52,668 nucleotides of DNA, taken from Streptacidiphilus melanogenes. Lineage in GTDB: Bacteria; Actinomycetota; Actinomycetes; Streptomycetales; Streptomycetaceae. The first letter of the stretch is position 1. Every line of letters starts with the position of its first letter. Below the pieces are notes generated by a model. That model did not search any database. It was not told the origin of the DNA and saw only the letters and a list, made by a program, of their open reading frames with translations. The stretch lies in the NCBI RefSeq assembly GCF_000787835.1, contig NZ_BBPP01000007.1:26412-79079 (forward strand), given 5' to 3'. Below are positions 34,508-42,345 of this stretch, one piece after another. A program made the position numbers and the translations under genes.

Positions 34508-36192
34508 GGCGAGCTGTTTCCTTCGGGCTGTCCCTGGCTCTCGGCAAGTTCCGCCAGCCCGTTTAGGGCAGCCGCGGTGAGGTCGAGAATCTGGATGAAC
34601 TGCTGGTCCGGCCGGAGGTTTTCGAGGCCGGCACGGACCAGGGTGGCGTTCCAGTTCTTGCCACGCGCGTGAGCCGATCCGGTTGACCGCAGTCCTTGGA
34701 GGAGCCGCAGCGGTCCGATGAGGTTCTCGTTGTCCGAGCTGCTGGCGGTCACCCAGGCGTCCAGGCAGTTGATGCTCGCAGCCTTGGGATCCGACACGCC
34801 GGGTAGTTGCCGCAGGGCCTTGACATCGAGGTAGTCGACCACGCCCTTCGTAAGGCGCAGGATGAGGTTGTCGGCCTCACCTTGTTCGCTGGTGGTGGGC
34901 ACGTGCAGGCCCTCGAAGGCGATCTGGTCCTCGGGGTTCCAGGAGTTATAGACGGGTTTGCCCAGCAGGCTGGTCATGGATGTACTGAAGCGCTCTCGGG
35001 CGGCGAAGAGTTCACGCAGCGGGTCGGGTGGGCCGTCGAACCACTCGCCGAGAATGTCGCGGCGGTACCGGACATCGTCGCGTCCTCCGCCGGGCGGGGC
35101 GTTGAAGCTGACCCAGTGGTCACGCTCTTCCGTCGGCAGGTCACGGCCGAGGTCTCCGAGATACACCTCGACCATCCCTTCAGGGTTGGTGCCGATCGCG
35201 ATGCTCCAGAACCCGAGGCAGGAGAGCCGATCGTCGCTGATGCGGTACCGGGACGGCTGGGAGGTGTAGCGGTTCAGGACGGTGCGTCGGAAGTACACCC
35301 GAGTCAGGTAGTGCGGGGTTCCGCGATCAGTGAAATAGTCGCTCAGCTGGTCGGGGTCGCAGGTCGACGTGATCGGCTGACCGGAGCCCGGGTCGACTCC
35401 GATCGTGAACTCAGGGAACCGTTGCACTGACGGATGCGGGCGCGTGAGGGTCTCGGGCGCCGCGTCCAGGGGGAGGACGACTTGCTTGCCGAGAAGTCTG
35501 ACGAAGCCGGGCCGGTCGGCTGAGTGGATGTCTCCGCTGTGGAAGGAGAAGTGTCGCAAGTCGGTGTGCTCGGTGGCCTCGATCTTAGGGGAGGGGACCC
35601 GGTCGAGCCGGGTGATGCGGTTCAGCTGCACCACGAGCAGCCGCTGCCGGGCGGCAAGGTAGCGGCGCAGGGGAAGAGACGCGATGTCGATCCGCAGCTC
35701 TCCGGCAGTCCGGCGTACTCGTACGAGCTCGTGATCCCGGCCAGCATCGTCGAGGTAGTACCAGGACCCGTCGCTGCGGGGGATCGCGTCGAAGTACCAC
35801 AGGAACGACGGTCGGAATTCCGTCGTGGGCTCCGCCCGGCCGTGGTGATGGCGACGCTGAACGAAGAACTCCGCCCGGCTGTCGGAGTCTTCCAGTCCTT
35901 CTTCGAAGATTGCCCGCTGCTCGGGATAGGTGATGCTGATTCCGGCACTGCCGCCTGCACCGAATACGCCGGAGTAGTCCGCAAGTGCGCGCTGCCTCGC
36001 TGCGGGGGGAATCAGATAGCTGGCGATTCCCCAGTCGAGCCCCTCGGCGAGGGCTGCACCCAAGACGGTGACCCACTCGGTGGGCGTCGGGATGAGCGTC
36101 GCCAGCTCGGAGTCAGGCTTTGCTTCGTCAGGCAGTCCATCGCTGCTGCCACTGCTGTAGTTCAGCGCCACGTCCAAAGTGTAGGGAATCAA
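34495..36192 (-). CDS. 565-aa protein with HEPN-like C-terminus; last gene of candidate defence operon
   Basis: A 565-residue soluble protein that I do not recognise overall. The N-terminal two thirds are mixed alpha/beta with no known catalytic motif. In the last 110 residues an Asn-Leu-rich helix (SSSDNENLIGPLRLLQGL) runs into RSTGSAHARG (Arg502 to His508), an Rx5H pattern like that of HEPN RNases, followed by another amphipathic helix. HEPN domains are RNA-cleaving toxin parts in many abortive-infection systems; applying this here is inference. The TTG start at 36192 overlaps the TGA of a small upstream frame (TTGA), has no binding site of its own, and therefore probably depends on translational coupling. 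Confidence 0.65.
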   Translation of the reverse strand: MIPYTLDVALNYSSGSSDGLPDEAKPDSELATLIPTPTEWVTVLGAALAEGLDWGIASYLIPPAARQRALADYSGVFGAGGSAGISITYPEQRAIFEEGLEDSDSRAEFFVQRRHHHGRAEPTTEFRPSFLWYFDAIPRSDGSWYYLDDAGRDHELVRVRRTAGELRIDIASLPLRRYLAARQRLLVVQLNRITRLDRVPSPKIEATEHTDLRHFSFHSGDIHSADRPGFVRLLGKQVVLPLDAAPETLTRPHPSVQRFPEFTIGVDPGSGQPITSTCDPDQLSDYFTDRGTPHYLTRVYFRRTVLNRYTSQPSRYRISDDRLSCLGFWSIAIGTNPEGMVEVYLGDLGRDLPTEERDHWVSFNAPPGGGRDDVRYRRDILGEWFDGPPDPLRELFAARERFSTSMTSLLGKPVYNSWNPEDQIAFEGLHVPTTSEQGEADNLILRLTKGVVDYLDVKALRQLPGVSDPKAASINCLDAWVTASSSDNENLIGPLRLLQGLRSTGSAHARGKNWNATLVRAGLENLRPDQQFIQILDLTAAALNGLAELAESQGQPEGNSSPGST

Positions 36193-36405
36193 GGAAGTTC
36201 CACTTCGGCCTGTTCGGGATCACCACGTGCGCACCGCTGTGATTCCACGGGTGCGTCGACCCCGACCACCGACGTCTCGGCACCGGCGAGACCGAGCAGA
36301 TCGGTCCCGCTGCCGCCGCGACGGTACTGGCCCCTTGGAGGCGCGAGCCCGCGCGAACTTCGGTGCCGACGGGACCGGCACGGGGTTCGGCGCATCGTCA
36401 CTCAC
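36189..36405 (-). pseudogene. Small (~71-aa) ORF in the defence operon with an internal frameshift
   Basis: A GTG at 36405 opens MSDDAPNPVPVPSAPKFARA then RASKG. The coding signal then moves to the adjacent frame (QYRRGGSGTDLLGLAGAETS ... EQAEVELP), whose TGA overlaps the TTG of the 565-residue gene. Reading GGG instead of the GGGG run at 36331-36334 would give one continuous protein of about 71 residues. It could be a +1 slippage site, a recent mutation or a sequencing error. The stop/start overlap argues that this frame really ends here in translation. Confidence 0.45.
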
Positions 36406-36516
36406 CTACACCGATCGAGTCTGGCCGTGCGGCCCAACTCGAAGGCCTGGCAACCACGTTGCGCGGAGTCCCATCCGGGTGAGGGCATATGGCTGTCGGC
36501 CGAAGGGCGGCCTCGG

Positions 36517-38040
36517 TCACGCAGGCGACCCGCCGAACATCGTGCCGCGCCGCTTCGCGAGGACCTGCTCACACTGGCTGCAGAGATCTTGAAGGGCGTT
36601 GCGCCAGAGAATCGTCCTGGTTACGAGGGAGCTGGCCCGTTGCTGCCAGTCCCCGTCGTCTGCCCACCCTCCAGGTGCACGCCAGAGGACCGGTCGTACA
36701 TCCCTTTCCAACTGGCAGCCGTCCGGTGAGGCGATCTCCTCAAAGGTCACGCGCCGGGCCGTGACGTAGTCGGTGACGTCAACCTGGTTGTACATGGAAG
36801 TGAAGGCACGCACCGTTGACTGGCGTTTGACGATCTCGAACTCCAGTCGCACGAGCGGGAAGGGGTCACTGTCCGGCCAGAGGCGGTACTCGGCGGTCAG
36901 GGGCAGGACCATGGTGCTGCCCGTGTGCTCGTTGGGCTTCCAACCCAGAGCCTCCAAGGGCTCAAGTTGATCGGCGATTCTGCGAAGGGCGAGTTCCTGG
37001 TCAGCCTTCTGCGACATCTTCGCGGCGACGCGCTTCTGCGCGCGTTGTGCCGAGCCAGCGGGGACGGGCGCCGAATGCGTCGGGCCCGGTTCGTGAGGCG
37101 TCGATGCGAGGAGTGCCCGTCGAAGGGTTGGATTCCCGACGAGATCCCAGATGCCGATCTTGAGGTCGTAGCGTGCCTGGAGAAGGGAGCGGGCGGCTTC
37201 CAGGTCGGACGGGTCGCTCCATTGGCCGTCCCGGATGAGACCGGTGACGCCGAACCGTGCCTCGATCGGTACTGGACACGTGTAGCGGATCGGGTCAGGA
37301 GGTGCGGCGGGATCCCAGGGCAGTGCAGGTGTGGGCATTTCCGTGGTGTCAGGGCGGCCGGCGCGCAGCCATGCCAGATAGCCGCGGAGCAGGGATTCCG
37401 TGTGGTGGGTGTGCGGCATCACGAGGACGGTGTCTGGGGAGTAGAGGCGTCGCTCCTCGAAGGCCGTGAACACGGCGGAGGAGAGGCGGTCGCTGCCGGT
37501 GACGGTCTCGCTCGTGTCGATGACGACCGAGGCACCGATGACCTTCCCCGCTGCGGAGAGGTAGAACTCGTTGCCCTTCAGGAAGCGCCATCGGCTGCCC
37601 GGGTCACCGGGCTTGAAGCCGATAGTGCCCATGACCTCGTTGTTCCAGTTCTGGAGCCTGTGGGCGAAGGTGTACCCGTCCGGTAGAGCCTCATCCATGG
37701 AGGTGCGGATCAGCTCCAGTTCGGATGAGCCGCCTTGCAGCACCGAACGAAGCCCCGTCCTGCGCAGCGTGTCATCGGGTTGGAGCTCAACCACAGTGCG
37801 GTTGCCGAGCAGAAGGGCGAAGGCGTTGTCCCCGGCGGAGTCGAGGAGGCGACCGACTAGCGAGGACGCCGTGAGCCACCACAGTTGGGAGGTCGCGAGA
37901 CTGGAGTGGGTCACGTGGGAGGCGGGATCCCCGGTCACGGGCTGGCGGGAGTCCAGAGAGGATCCGTCGTCGACGGTCATCGGGCCGCCGACCAAGATGA
38001 TCGTCGGGGTGATTACGGCCGACGCCTGGTGATCGTTCAT
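36517..38040 (-). CDS. 507-aa protein of unknown family, second gene of candidate defence operon
   Basis: A 507-residue soluble protein without transmembrane segments or a motif that I can assign. The N-terminal half has a beta-rich region (FALLLGNRTVVELQPDD ... FYLSAAGKVIGASVVIDTS) followed by VLVMPHTHHTESLLRGYLAWL, whose clustered histidines could bind metal. The C-terminal part (DQELALRRIADQLEPLEALGWKP ... FTSMYNQVDVTDYV) is mixed. The ATG overlaps the helicase stop as TGATG and has GAGGAGGG upstream inside the helicase gene, so the two are made together. It may be the system's sensor or specificity subunit. Confidence 0.65.
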   Translation of the reverse strand: MNDHQASAVITPTIILVGGPMTVDDGSSLDSRQPVTGDPASHVTHSSLATSQLWWLTASSLVGRLLDSAGDNAFALLLGNRTVVELQPDDTLRRTGLRSVLQGGSSELELIRTSMDEALPDGYTFAHRLQNWNNEVMGTIGFKPGDPGSRWRFLKGNEFYLSAAGKVIGASVVIDTSETVTGSDRLSSAVFTAFEERRLYSPDTVLVMPHTHHTESLLRGYLAWLRAGRPDTTEMPTPALPWDPAAPPDPIRYTCPVPIEARFGVTGLIRDGQWSDPSDLEAARSLLQARYDLKIGIWDLVGNPTLRRALLASTPHEPGPTHSAPVPAGSAQRAQKRVAAKMSQKADQELALRRIADQLEPLEALGWKPNEHTGSTMVLPLTAEYRLWPDSDPFPLVRLEFEIVKRQSTVRAFTSMYNQVDVTDYVTARRVTFEEIASPDGCQLERDVRPVLWRAPGGWADDGDWQQRASSLVTRTILWRNALQDLCSQCEQVLAKRRGTMFGGSPA

Positions 38041-39806
38041 CAGCCCTCCTCGCGAAGCGAGAGGAGAGCTTCGAGCAACTCCGGTGCGTCGCCCGCCGCC
38101 AGTGCCAGGGATTCAGGGTCAGTGCCCGTCAAGCCCTCGCGTTCGATGAAGAGGCGGGCACAGGCGATCAGGACGGCGTGCGCTTCACGGCCCTGGGTGT
38201 CGAACGCGCCGCCCTGCTTGCCGACGGTACCGAGTGTTTCGAAGGAGCCCCTCGCTTCCCCGCTCCCGTCCTCGCCGCCGATCCGCAGGGCGCGTTCGCC
38301 GTCGGTGATGATGACCATCGGAGGTGGAAGCAGGTCTGCGTTCTCGGTGATGCGCCGGGCCATGTCGAGCAGGCTGGGGTCCGCCGGGATGTAGACGCGT
38401 CCGTGGTCGTCGACGTTGGCGGGGTCGGTGCGGACCACGCGGCCGACGATCTGGCGGAACGAGAGCAGGGTCAGGCGGTTGGTCAGGTAGATGACGGCGC
38501 GCAGCCGGGGGATGTCCACGCCTTCGGAGACCATGTTCACCGCCACGATCCACGGATCGTGCGCGGCGCGAAAGAGCCGGATCGCGTTCGCCGGGTCGGG
38601 GTCGTTCTCGTCGAAGAGCCTGGAGCAGGCGACGACCGGCCGGAACCCCAAGACGCGGGAGGCCATGTGGTCGGCGACGCGGGCAGCGTGGTCGCAGTCG
38701 ATGCAAACGACCAGTCCGGCCGCGTCCGTGTCACCGCGGGCGCGCAGGCCGAGAAGGTACTGGTTCGCATCCTGCAGCATCTGTTCAGCGATGGATCCCT
38801 CGCCGATCCACTCGATCGCTGCGCGCAGCCGCCCCCGCTCTCGGGTCTGGGGGACCTCGGTGTCGTCGAACGTGACCGAGTGGACCTCGTTGTCGGCGGT
38901 CCGGAATGTCGTCTCGCCGCGGGCTTCAACGAACTGGACCGGTCGGCAGGCGCTGTCGGTGATGGCCCGGTCGTAGGAGTAGCGGTAGTGCGGGCGGGCG
39001 TTCCCGTGCTCGGAGGGGACGAAGGCGATGGGGTCACGGCCGGTCCGAAAGGGCGTTCCCGAGAGCGACAGGATTCCCCACGCGCCGGCAGCGAAGGCCT
39101 CCTGCGCGGATATGCCCCAGGCTGCGTTGGCTCCGGCGTGGTGGACCTCGTCGAAGATGACGAGCGTGCGGTGGCCGGGATCGGTCGCATGGGCCAGGAA
39201 CATCTCCGTCACTGCGAACAGCGACTGGTAGGTGATGATTGCGCCCAGCCAGTCGTCTCCAATGGGATCCACGGGCCGCCACTCGCGCTGGGTTCGCAGA
39301 GGCAGGGTCGGCGAACTCGGCGTCGCCGACGACGCGGACCGCGACCAGCCGTCCGCAATCGCCAGCGACGGGACGACCACCAAGACGCGTGACACCTCGC
39401 CGCGGGCCACCAACTGGTAGGCCACCTCCAGGCCGAACCGCGTCTTACCCGCACCGGGACACGCTTCGACCAGGACCGGCTCGTGCCCCAGGTGGGACAT
39501 CACGATCGGCATGGCCTCCGCCTGCCAAGGCCGCAACCCCGCGATCGTCGGATGGATCCGGTCAATGGCGAAGCGTGCGCTGGTGACCTGCTGCGGCGTG
39601 CTGCCCTTCCGTAGATTGCATGACCCACAGATCGCCTGAAGGTTCTCAACGCTCGTGCGCCCGCCCCGGCTCCACGGAATGATGTGGTCGCCCTGCATCA
39701 GGTCGAACGGAATCGCGCGCCGACAGATATTGCAGACGTATCCCTGCAACTGCCATGTACGCCAAGTCTCTTGACGTGTGAACGTCCTGCGCAGGTCGAG
39801 AGTCAC
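38040..39806 (-). CDS. HNH nuclease - SF2 helicase fusion, first gene of candidate defence operon
   Basis: A 588-residue protein. Residues 15-68 are a zinc-stabilised HNH domain (CNIC at 25-28, Asp40-His41 in QGDHIIPWSRGG, Asn55, CGSC at 60-63 and Asn64). Residues 90-470 are a superfamily 2 DEAD/DEAH ATPase: Walker A ACPGAGKT (115-122), DEVH (219-222), SGT (249-251), a second RecA lobe with SEGVDIP, and motif VI QIVGRVVR (453-460). The C-terminal 120 residues are unassigned. The HNH-first order is reminiscent of restriction-like or defence helicases. The GTG start at 39806 has no strong binding site. This gene heads a coupled minus-strand operon. Confidence 0.85.
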   Translation of the reverse strand: MTLDLRRTFTRQETWRTWQLQGYVCNICRRAIPFDLMQGDHIIPWSRGGRTSVENLQAICGSCNLRKGSTPQQVTSARFAIDRIHPTIAGLRPWQAEAMPIVMSHLGHEPVLVEACPGAGKTRFGLEVAYQLVARGEVSRVLVVVPSLAIADGWSRSASSATPSSPTLPLRTQREWRPVDPIGDDWLGAIITYQSLFAVTEMFLAHATDPGHRTLVIFDEVHHAGANAAWGISAQEAFAAGAWGILSLSGTPFRTGRDPIAFVPSEHGNARPHYRYSYDRAITDSACRPVQFVEARGETTFRTADNEVHSVTFDDTEVPQTRERGRLRAAIEWIGEGSIAEQMLQDANQYLLGLRARGDTDAAGLVVCIDCDHAARVADHMASRVLGFRPVVACSRLFDENDPDPANAIRLFRAAHDPWIVAVNMVSEGVDIPRLRAVIYLTNRLTLLSFRQIVGRVVRTDPANVDDHGRVYIPADPSLLDMARRITENADLLPPPMVIITDGERALRIGGEDGSGEARGSFETLGTVGKQGGAFDTQGREAHAVLIACARLFIEREGLTGTDPESLALAAGDAPELLEALLSLREEG

Positions 39807-40253
39807 GAACGAAGGGTAACGGGAATTTCAGCGGCGCTCGCACAGCTCCGGCCCAGACTTGTCTCGGCTCCCCGTGAACAGCCAACAGATGAACTCGGGC
39901 GCACAACGGGACCAGCCGCCCGGCTCCTCACGCCGTGGATGACCCGAAGCATCCCAGCACACACTGCTGACCAAGATCAGGGCTTCGGGGATGCCGGCCC
40001 GGAACTCCCGGACTTTAGCCAGCGGGCCTCGGAGTGGTGGCCGAGGAGTGCCTGCGCGACCGCGAGGCAGACGAGTCCGGACTCGCTGAGCAGGGGCGGG
40101 CAGCCCATCCATCGCGTCCCCCGATCTCGTCGTGGATCTTCACGTAGAGTGCGATCAAGAGGGTGTTCAGGTCGGTCGTCACAAACTGATCTTGGACACC
40201 CTCGACCCTTTCCCAGGGCGTAACTTCGGATCTACTCGTCTAGGCTCCTCACC
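39807..40253. other. Region upstream of the helicase operon, with IS debris
   Basis: This 447-bp region between the divergent helicase operon and GIY-YIG gene contains a decayed IS982-type transposase start (40010-40182, minus). The rest has no supported gene. Promoters for both neighbours must lie here, but no convincing -35/-10 pair was seen. Confidence 0.55.
40010..40182 (-). mobile_element. Truncated, frameshifted IS982-family transposase remnant
   Basis: From a GTG at 40182 the translation reads TTDLNTLLIALYVKIHDEIG. After a frameshift the neighbouring frame continues RWMGCPPLLSESGLVCLAVA then QALLGHHSEARWL. Together this matches the N-terminus of Streptomyces IS982-like transposases as I remember it (MTTDLDTLLTALYVKIDD ... 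LVCLAVAQ ... SEARWL). The DDE catalytic part is missing. It marks past transposition at the right edge of the helicase operon. Confidence 0.7.
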
Positions 40254-40826
40254 ATGGACAAGGCCGTGGTGTGTGCCGCTCTCGCTGCCTTGGCCGACGG
40301 CCCACGTCACACAGCGAAGGAAGCCCTTGAGGTGGTGCCGAACGAGGCAGGCCTCTATGCGGTCTATGGTGACCTGCTGGCGGTCGGGGAACTCGCAGCA
40401 GGAACGGTTGGCCATCCCCTCTACGTGGGTAAGGCAGAGCGCAGCTTGGTAGGACGCGACCTGCACACGCACTTTGCAACGGGCAAGACGGGCTCCTCTA
40501 CCCTTCGTCGGACGCTCGCGGCGCTCCTGCGGGAGCCGCTCGAACTACGAGCAGTACCCCGCAACCTTGCTCTGCCTGACGGCAGCGCCAACTATTCCCT
40601 GGAGAACAGCGGCGACGAGCGGCTGACGGATTGGATGCACGCGAGGTTGCGGCTCGCGGTGTGGGTAAGGCCTGGGGGTATGGCCCTCGATGAGGTTGAG
40701 ACTGCCGTGCTCAATGCGCTACGGCCACCCCTCAACTTGGCGAAGATGGGTGGCCTGGGTGACCGCCGAGTCAAGGCGGCTCGCGCAACGATGGCAGCGG
40801 AAGCACGGGCCTGGCGAGAGGCGTGA
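40254..40826 (+). CDS. GIY-YIG nuclease-family protein
   Basis: A 190-residue protein. The GIY-YIG core appears as AGLYAVYGD (GLY at 33-35) and HPLYVGKAERSLVGRDLHTHF (YVG at 57-59, Arg68), followed by GSSTLRRTLAALL. The Glu of the active site is likely in ALDEVETAVLNALRPPLNLAKM, whose PPLN is typical for this subgroup. The family includes homing nucleases and repair or restriction-type nucleases. Placement beside the helicase/HNH operon hints at a defence function, but it is divergent and may be independent. Confidence 0.78.
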   Translation: MDKAVVCAALAALADGPRHTAKEALEVVPNEAGLYAVYGDLLAVGELAAGTVGHPLYVGKAERSLVGRDLHTHFATGKTGSSTLRRTLAALLREPLELRAVPRNLALPDGSANYSLENSGDERLTDWMHARLRLAVWVRPGGMALDEVETAVLNALRPPLNLAKMGGLGDRRVKAARATMAAEARAWREA

Positions 40827-41033
40827 CGGGCTGATTGGCCGGACCCGAGTTCGGCGTGGATGGTATCGAGGGATGCAGTGATCATGGGCTGGAAGACACC
40901 AGATGGCATGGATCACTCCCCGGCACAGTCTTGGAGTGCGTGGAGGCCACCGATAGCCATTCGAGCTCTGGCGCGTTCTCCGGGCACATGGCGCGGAACG
41001 TGCCGGGAGCAAGCACGGGCTGGTGGTCGGGGG

Positions 41034-41567
41034 TCAGGGCTGCCCGATACCGCCCATCTCCGCCGCGAATGCCACGGGATTGCTGTCGAACCCCCGGATC
41101 ATCTCGTGCAGCTCCCACCCGCCGGAATCATCCCGGGTGAACTCCGCCACTGTCGCGGCGGTGGATCCAGCGACTGTCGTGAAATCGTCCGTCAGCAACT
41201 CCCTGGACTTCTCAGCGATCACCACGCCGGTATTGGGGATGTCACGGAAGACGAGAGGGCCGTCAGCTTGATGGATGGCCACTCCCACGACCACTCGCGC
41301 GTAGGAGGGGGCCAGGCGGTCGAGCTCCAGGACCATCACCTCGTCGAAGCCGAGCCCCTGGCCGGTCTTGCTGTGCCGGTTCATGTTGATGGTGCCGTCT
41401 GGCGACCGACTGTCGTAGTGAGCGACGTACACCGGCCGACCGTGGGAGGCAGTCACCGAGTAGGTCGCGGCGATGATGTCCAGATGGTGGGGAGGCTCAC
41501 CCCAGGGTGCAGGGTCCCAACGGAGCTTTACTTCGACCTTCGTGAGTTCCTTGTGGACACTGCTCAT
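41034..41567 (-). CDS. TerD-family protein
   Basis: A 177-residue TerD domain protein. It contains VEVKLRWDPAPWGEPPHHLDIIAATYS, GFDEVMVLELDRLAPSYARVVVGVAIHQ and TVAEFTRDDSGGWELHEMIRGFDSNP, which align with the calcium-binding TerD fold of tellurium and stress resistance proteins. Solitary TerD proteins are common in streptomycetes and linked to stress or differentiation; this one has no ter cluster around it. The ATG at 41567 is preferred to an upstream in-frame ATG because MSSVHKELTKVEVKL is the usual N-terminal shape. Confidence 0.85.
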   Translation of the reverse strand: MSSVHKELTKVEVKLRWDPAPWGEPPHHLDIIAATYSVTASHGRPVYVAHYDSRSPDGTINMNRHSKTGQGLGFDEVMVLELDRLAPSYARVVVGVAIHQADGPLVFRDIPNTGVVIAEKSRELLTDDFTTVAGSTAATVAEFTRDDSGGWELHEMIRGFDSNPVAFAAEMGGIGQP

Positions 41568-42345
41568 CGAACCCTGTCTCCCCGAATCAGGCGAGTGCGG
41601 GAATCTCCGCATGCTCAAGTATGGTCGCTTAACAGCCTGTTGATCCCTTCATAGCGTGCTTGATCACTGTGGTGCAAGCCATGGGGTAGGCGGCCCCAGC
41701 GGCGGTCATCGCAGGTCAGCTGCTCGGCTCGGGCGGTCTCGGCCAGGTTGGAGCCCTTCCGATCTCGACAGCGGTCATGTGGGATGTGTCGCGCGGCGAC
41801 GCCTTCCGCGAACGCCGACGACGGTTCGCCCGTACACGGCAACTCGTCCGCACTACTGAGGCGTCCCTGCGGCCGCGCCGGAGCCCGGCTGGGCTGGACA
41901 CAAGGGAGGTGCAGCATGCCCTTCCCCTGCACTGGGCAACGTCAGGTGCCGCCGGCCAGGTTGATGGCGTGCCGGGAGTGCGACAGCACCAGCGTGACGA
42001 GGGTCGTCAGCACGAACCCGGCGACCAGGCCGGTGATCGGGCGCCCGGTCGGATTCAGGCGCCCCTCCCAGGTGGTGTCCGCGCCGGAACGGGCGCGACA
42101 ACGACGAGGTGTACGTGCTGCCGGGCGACAATAGCCAGATCGCCGGCCCGGAGCTCTCCTTGGCCCGTCCGCGTGCCGACGGGTCGCGTTGGTCCATGGG
42201 CAATCGTCACCTTCACAGAGCTCTGTTCGTGGCGTCAGGAGCTGGTTACAGGAACGGGCCGCGACTTCGTCGTCCGGGGTAACACGTCCTCCCTAGCTTG
42301 CGGTCACCGGTCGGCGTCGGGCTGCCGGGTGGAGGGAGGACCCCC
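41568..42345. other. Gene-poor region with remnants between TerD and NarK
   Basis: In these 778 bp I see no intact gene. A minus-strand fragment at about 41942-42088 encodes the end of a membrane protein. A frame at 41615-41932 (minus, ending RYEGINRLLSDHT) has irregular third-position bias and is not called. The last 60 bp before NarK carry its ribosome-binding site and presumably its promoter. Confidence 0.5.
41942..42088 (-). pseudogene. C-terminal fragment of a membrane protein
   Basis: The translation DTTWEGRLNPTGRPITGLVA then GFVLTTLVTLVLSHSRHAIN and LAGGT, with a TGA at 41942-41944, contains one convincing transmembrane helix and coding-type third positions, but it has no start or upstream domain. 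I read it as the stump of a deleted gene. Confidence 0.4.

Noticed and set aside
39828-40112. Minus-strand ORF of about 94 codons beginning MDGLPAPAQRVRTRLPRGRA
   Set aside because: Its first part is the wrong frame of the IS982 remnant and the rest has no recognisable content.
41615-41932. Minus-strand 105-codon ORF ending RYEGINRLLSDHT
   Set aside because: Third-position bias is irregular, there is no binding site and no family; it may be IS debris but cannot be supported.
42240-42340. Possible GlnR box upstream of narK
   Set aside because: GTTAC and GAAC-like pieces are present but not at the gTnAC-n6-GAAAC spacing, so nitrogen control cannot be claimed.
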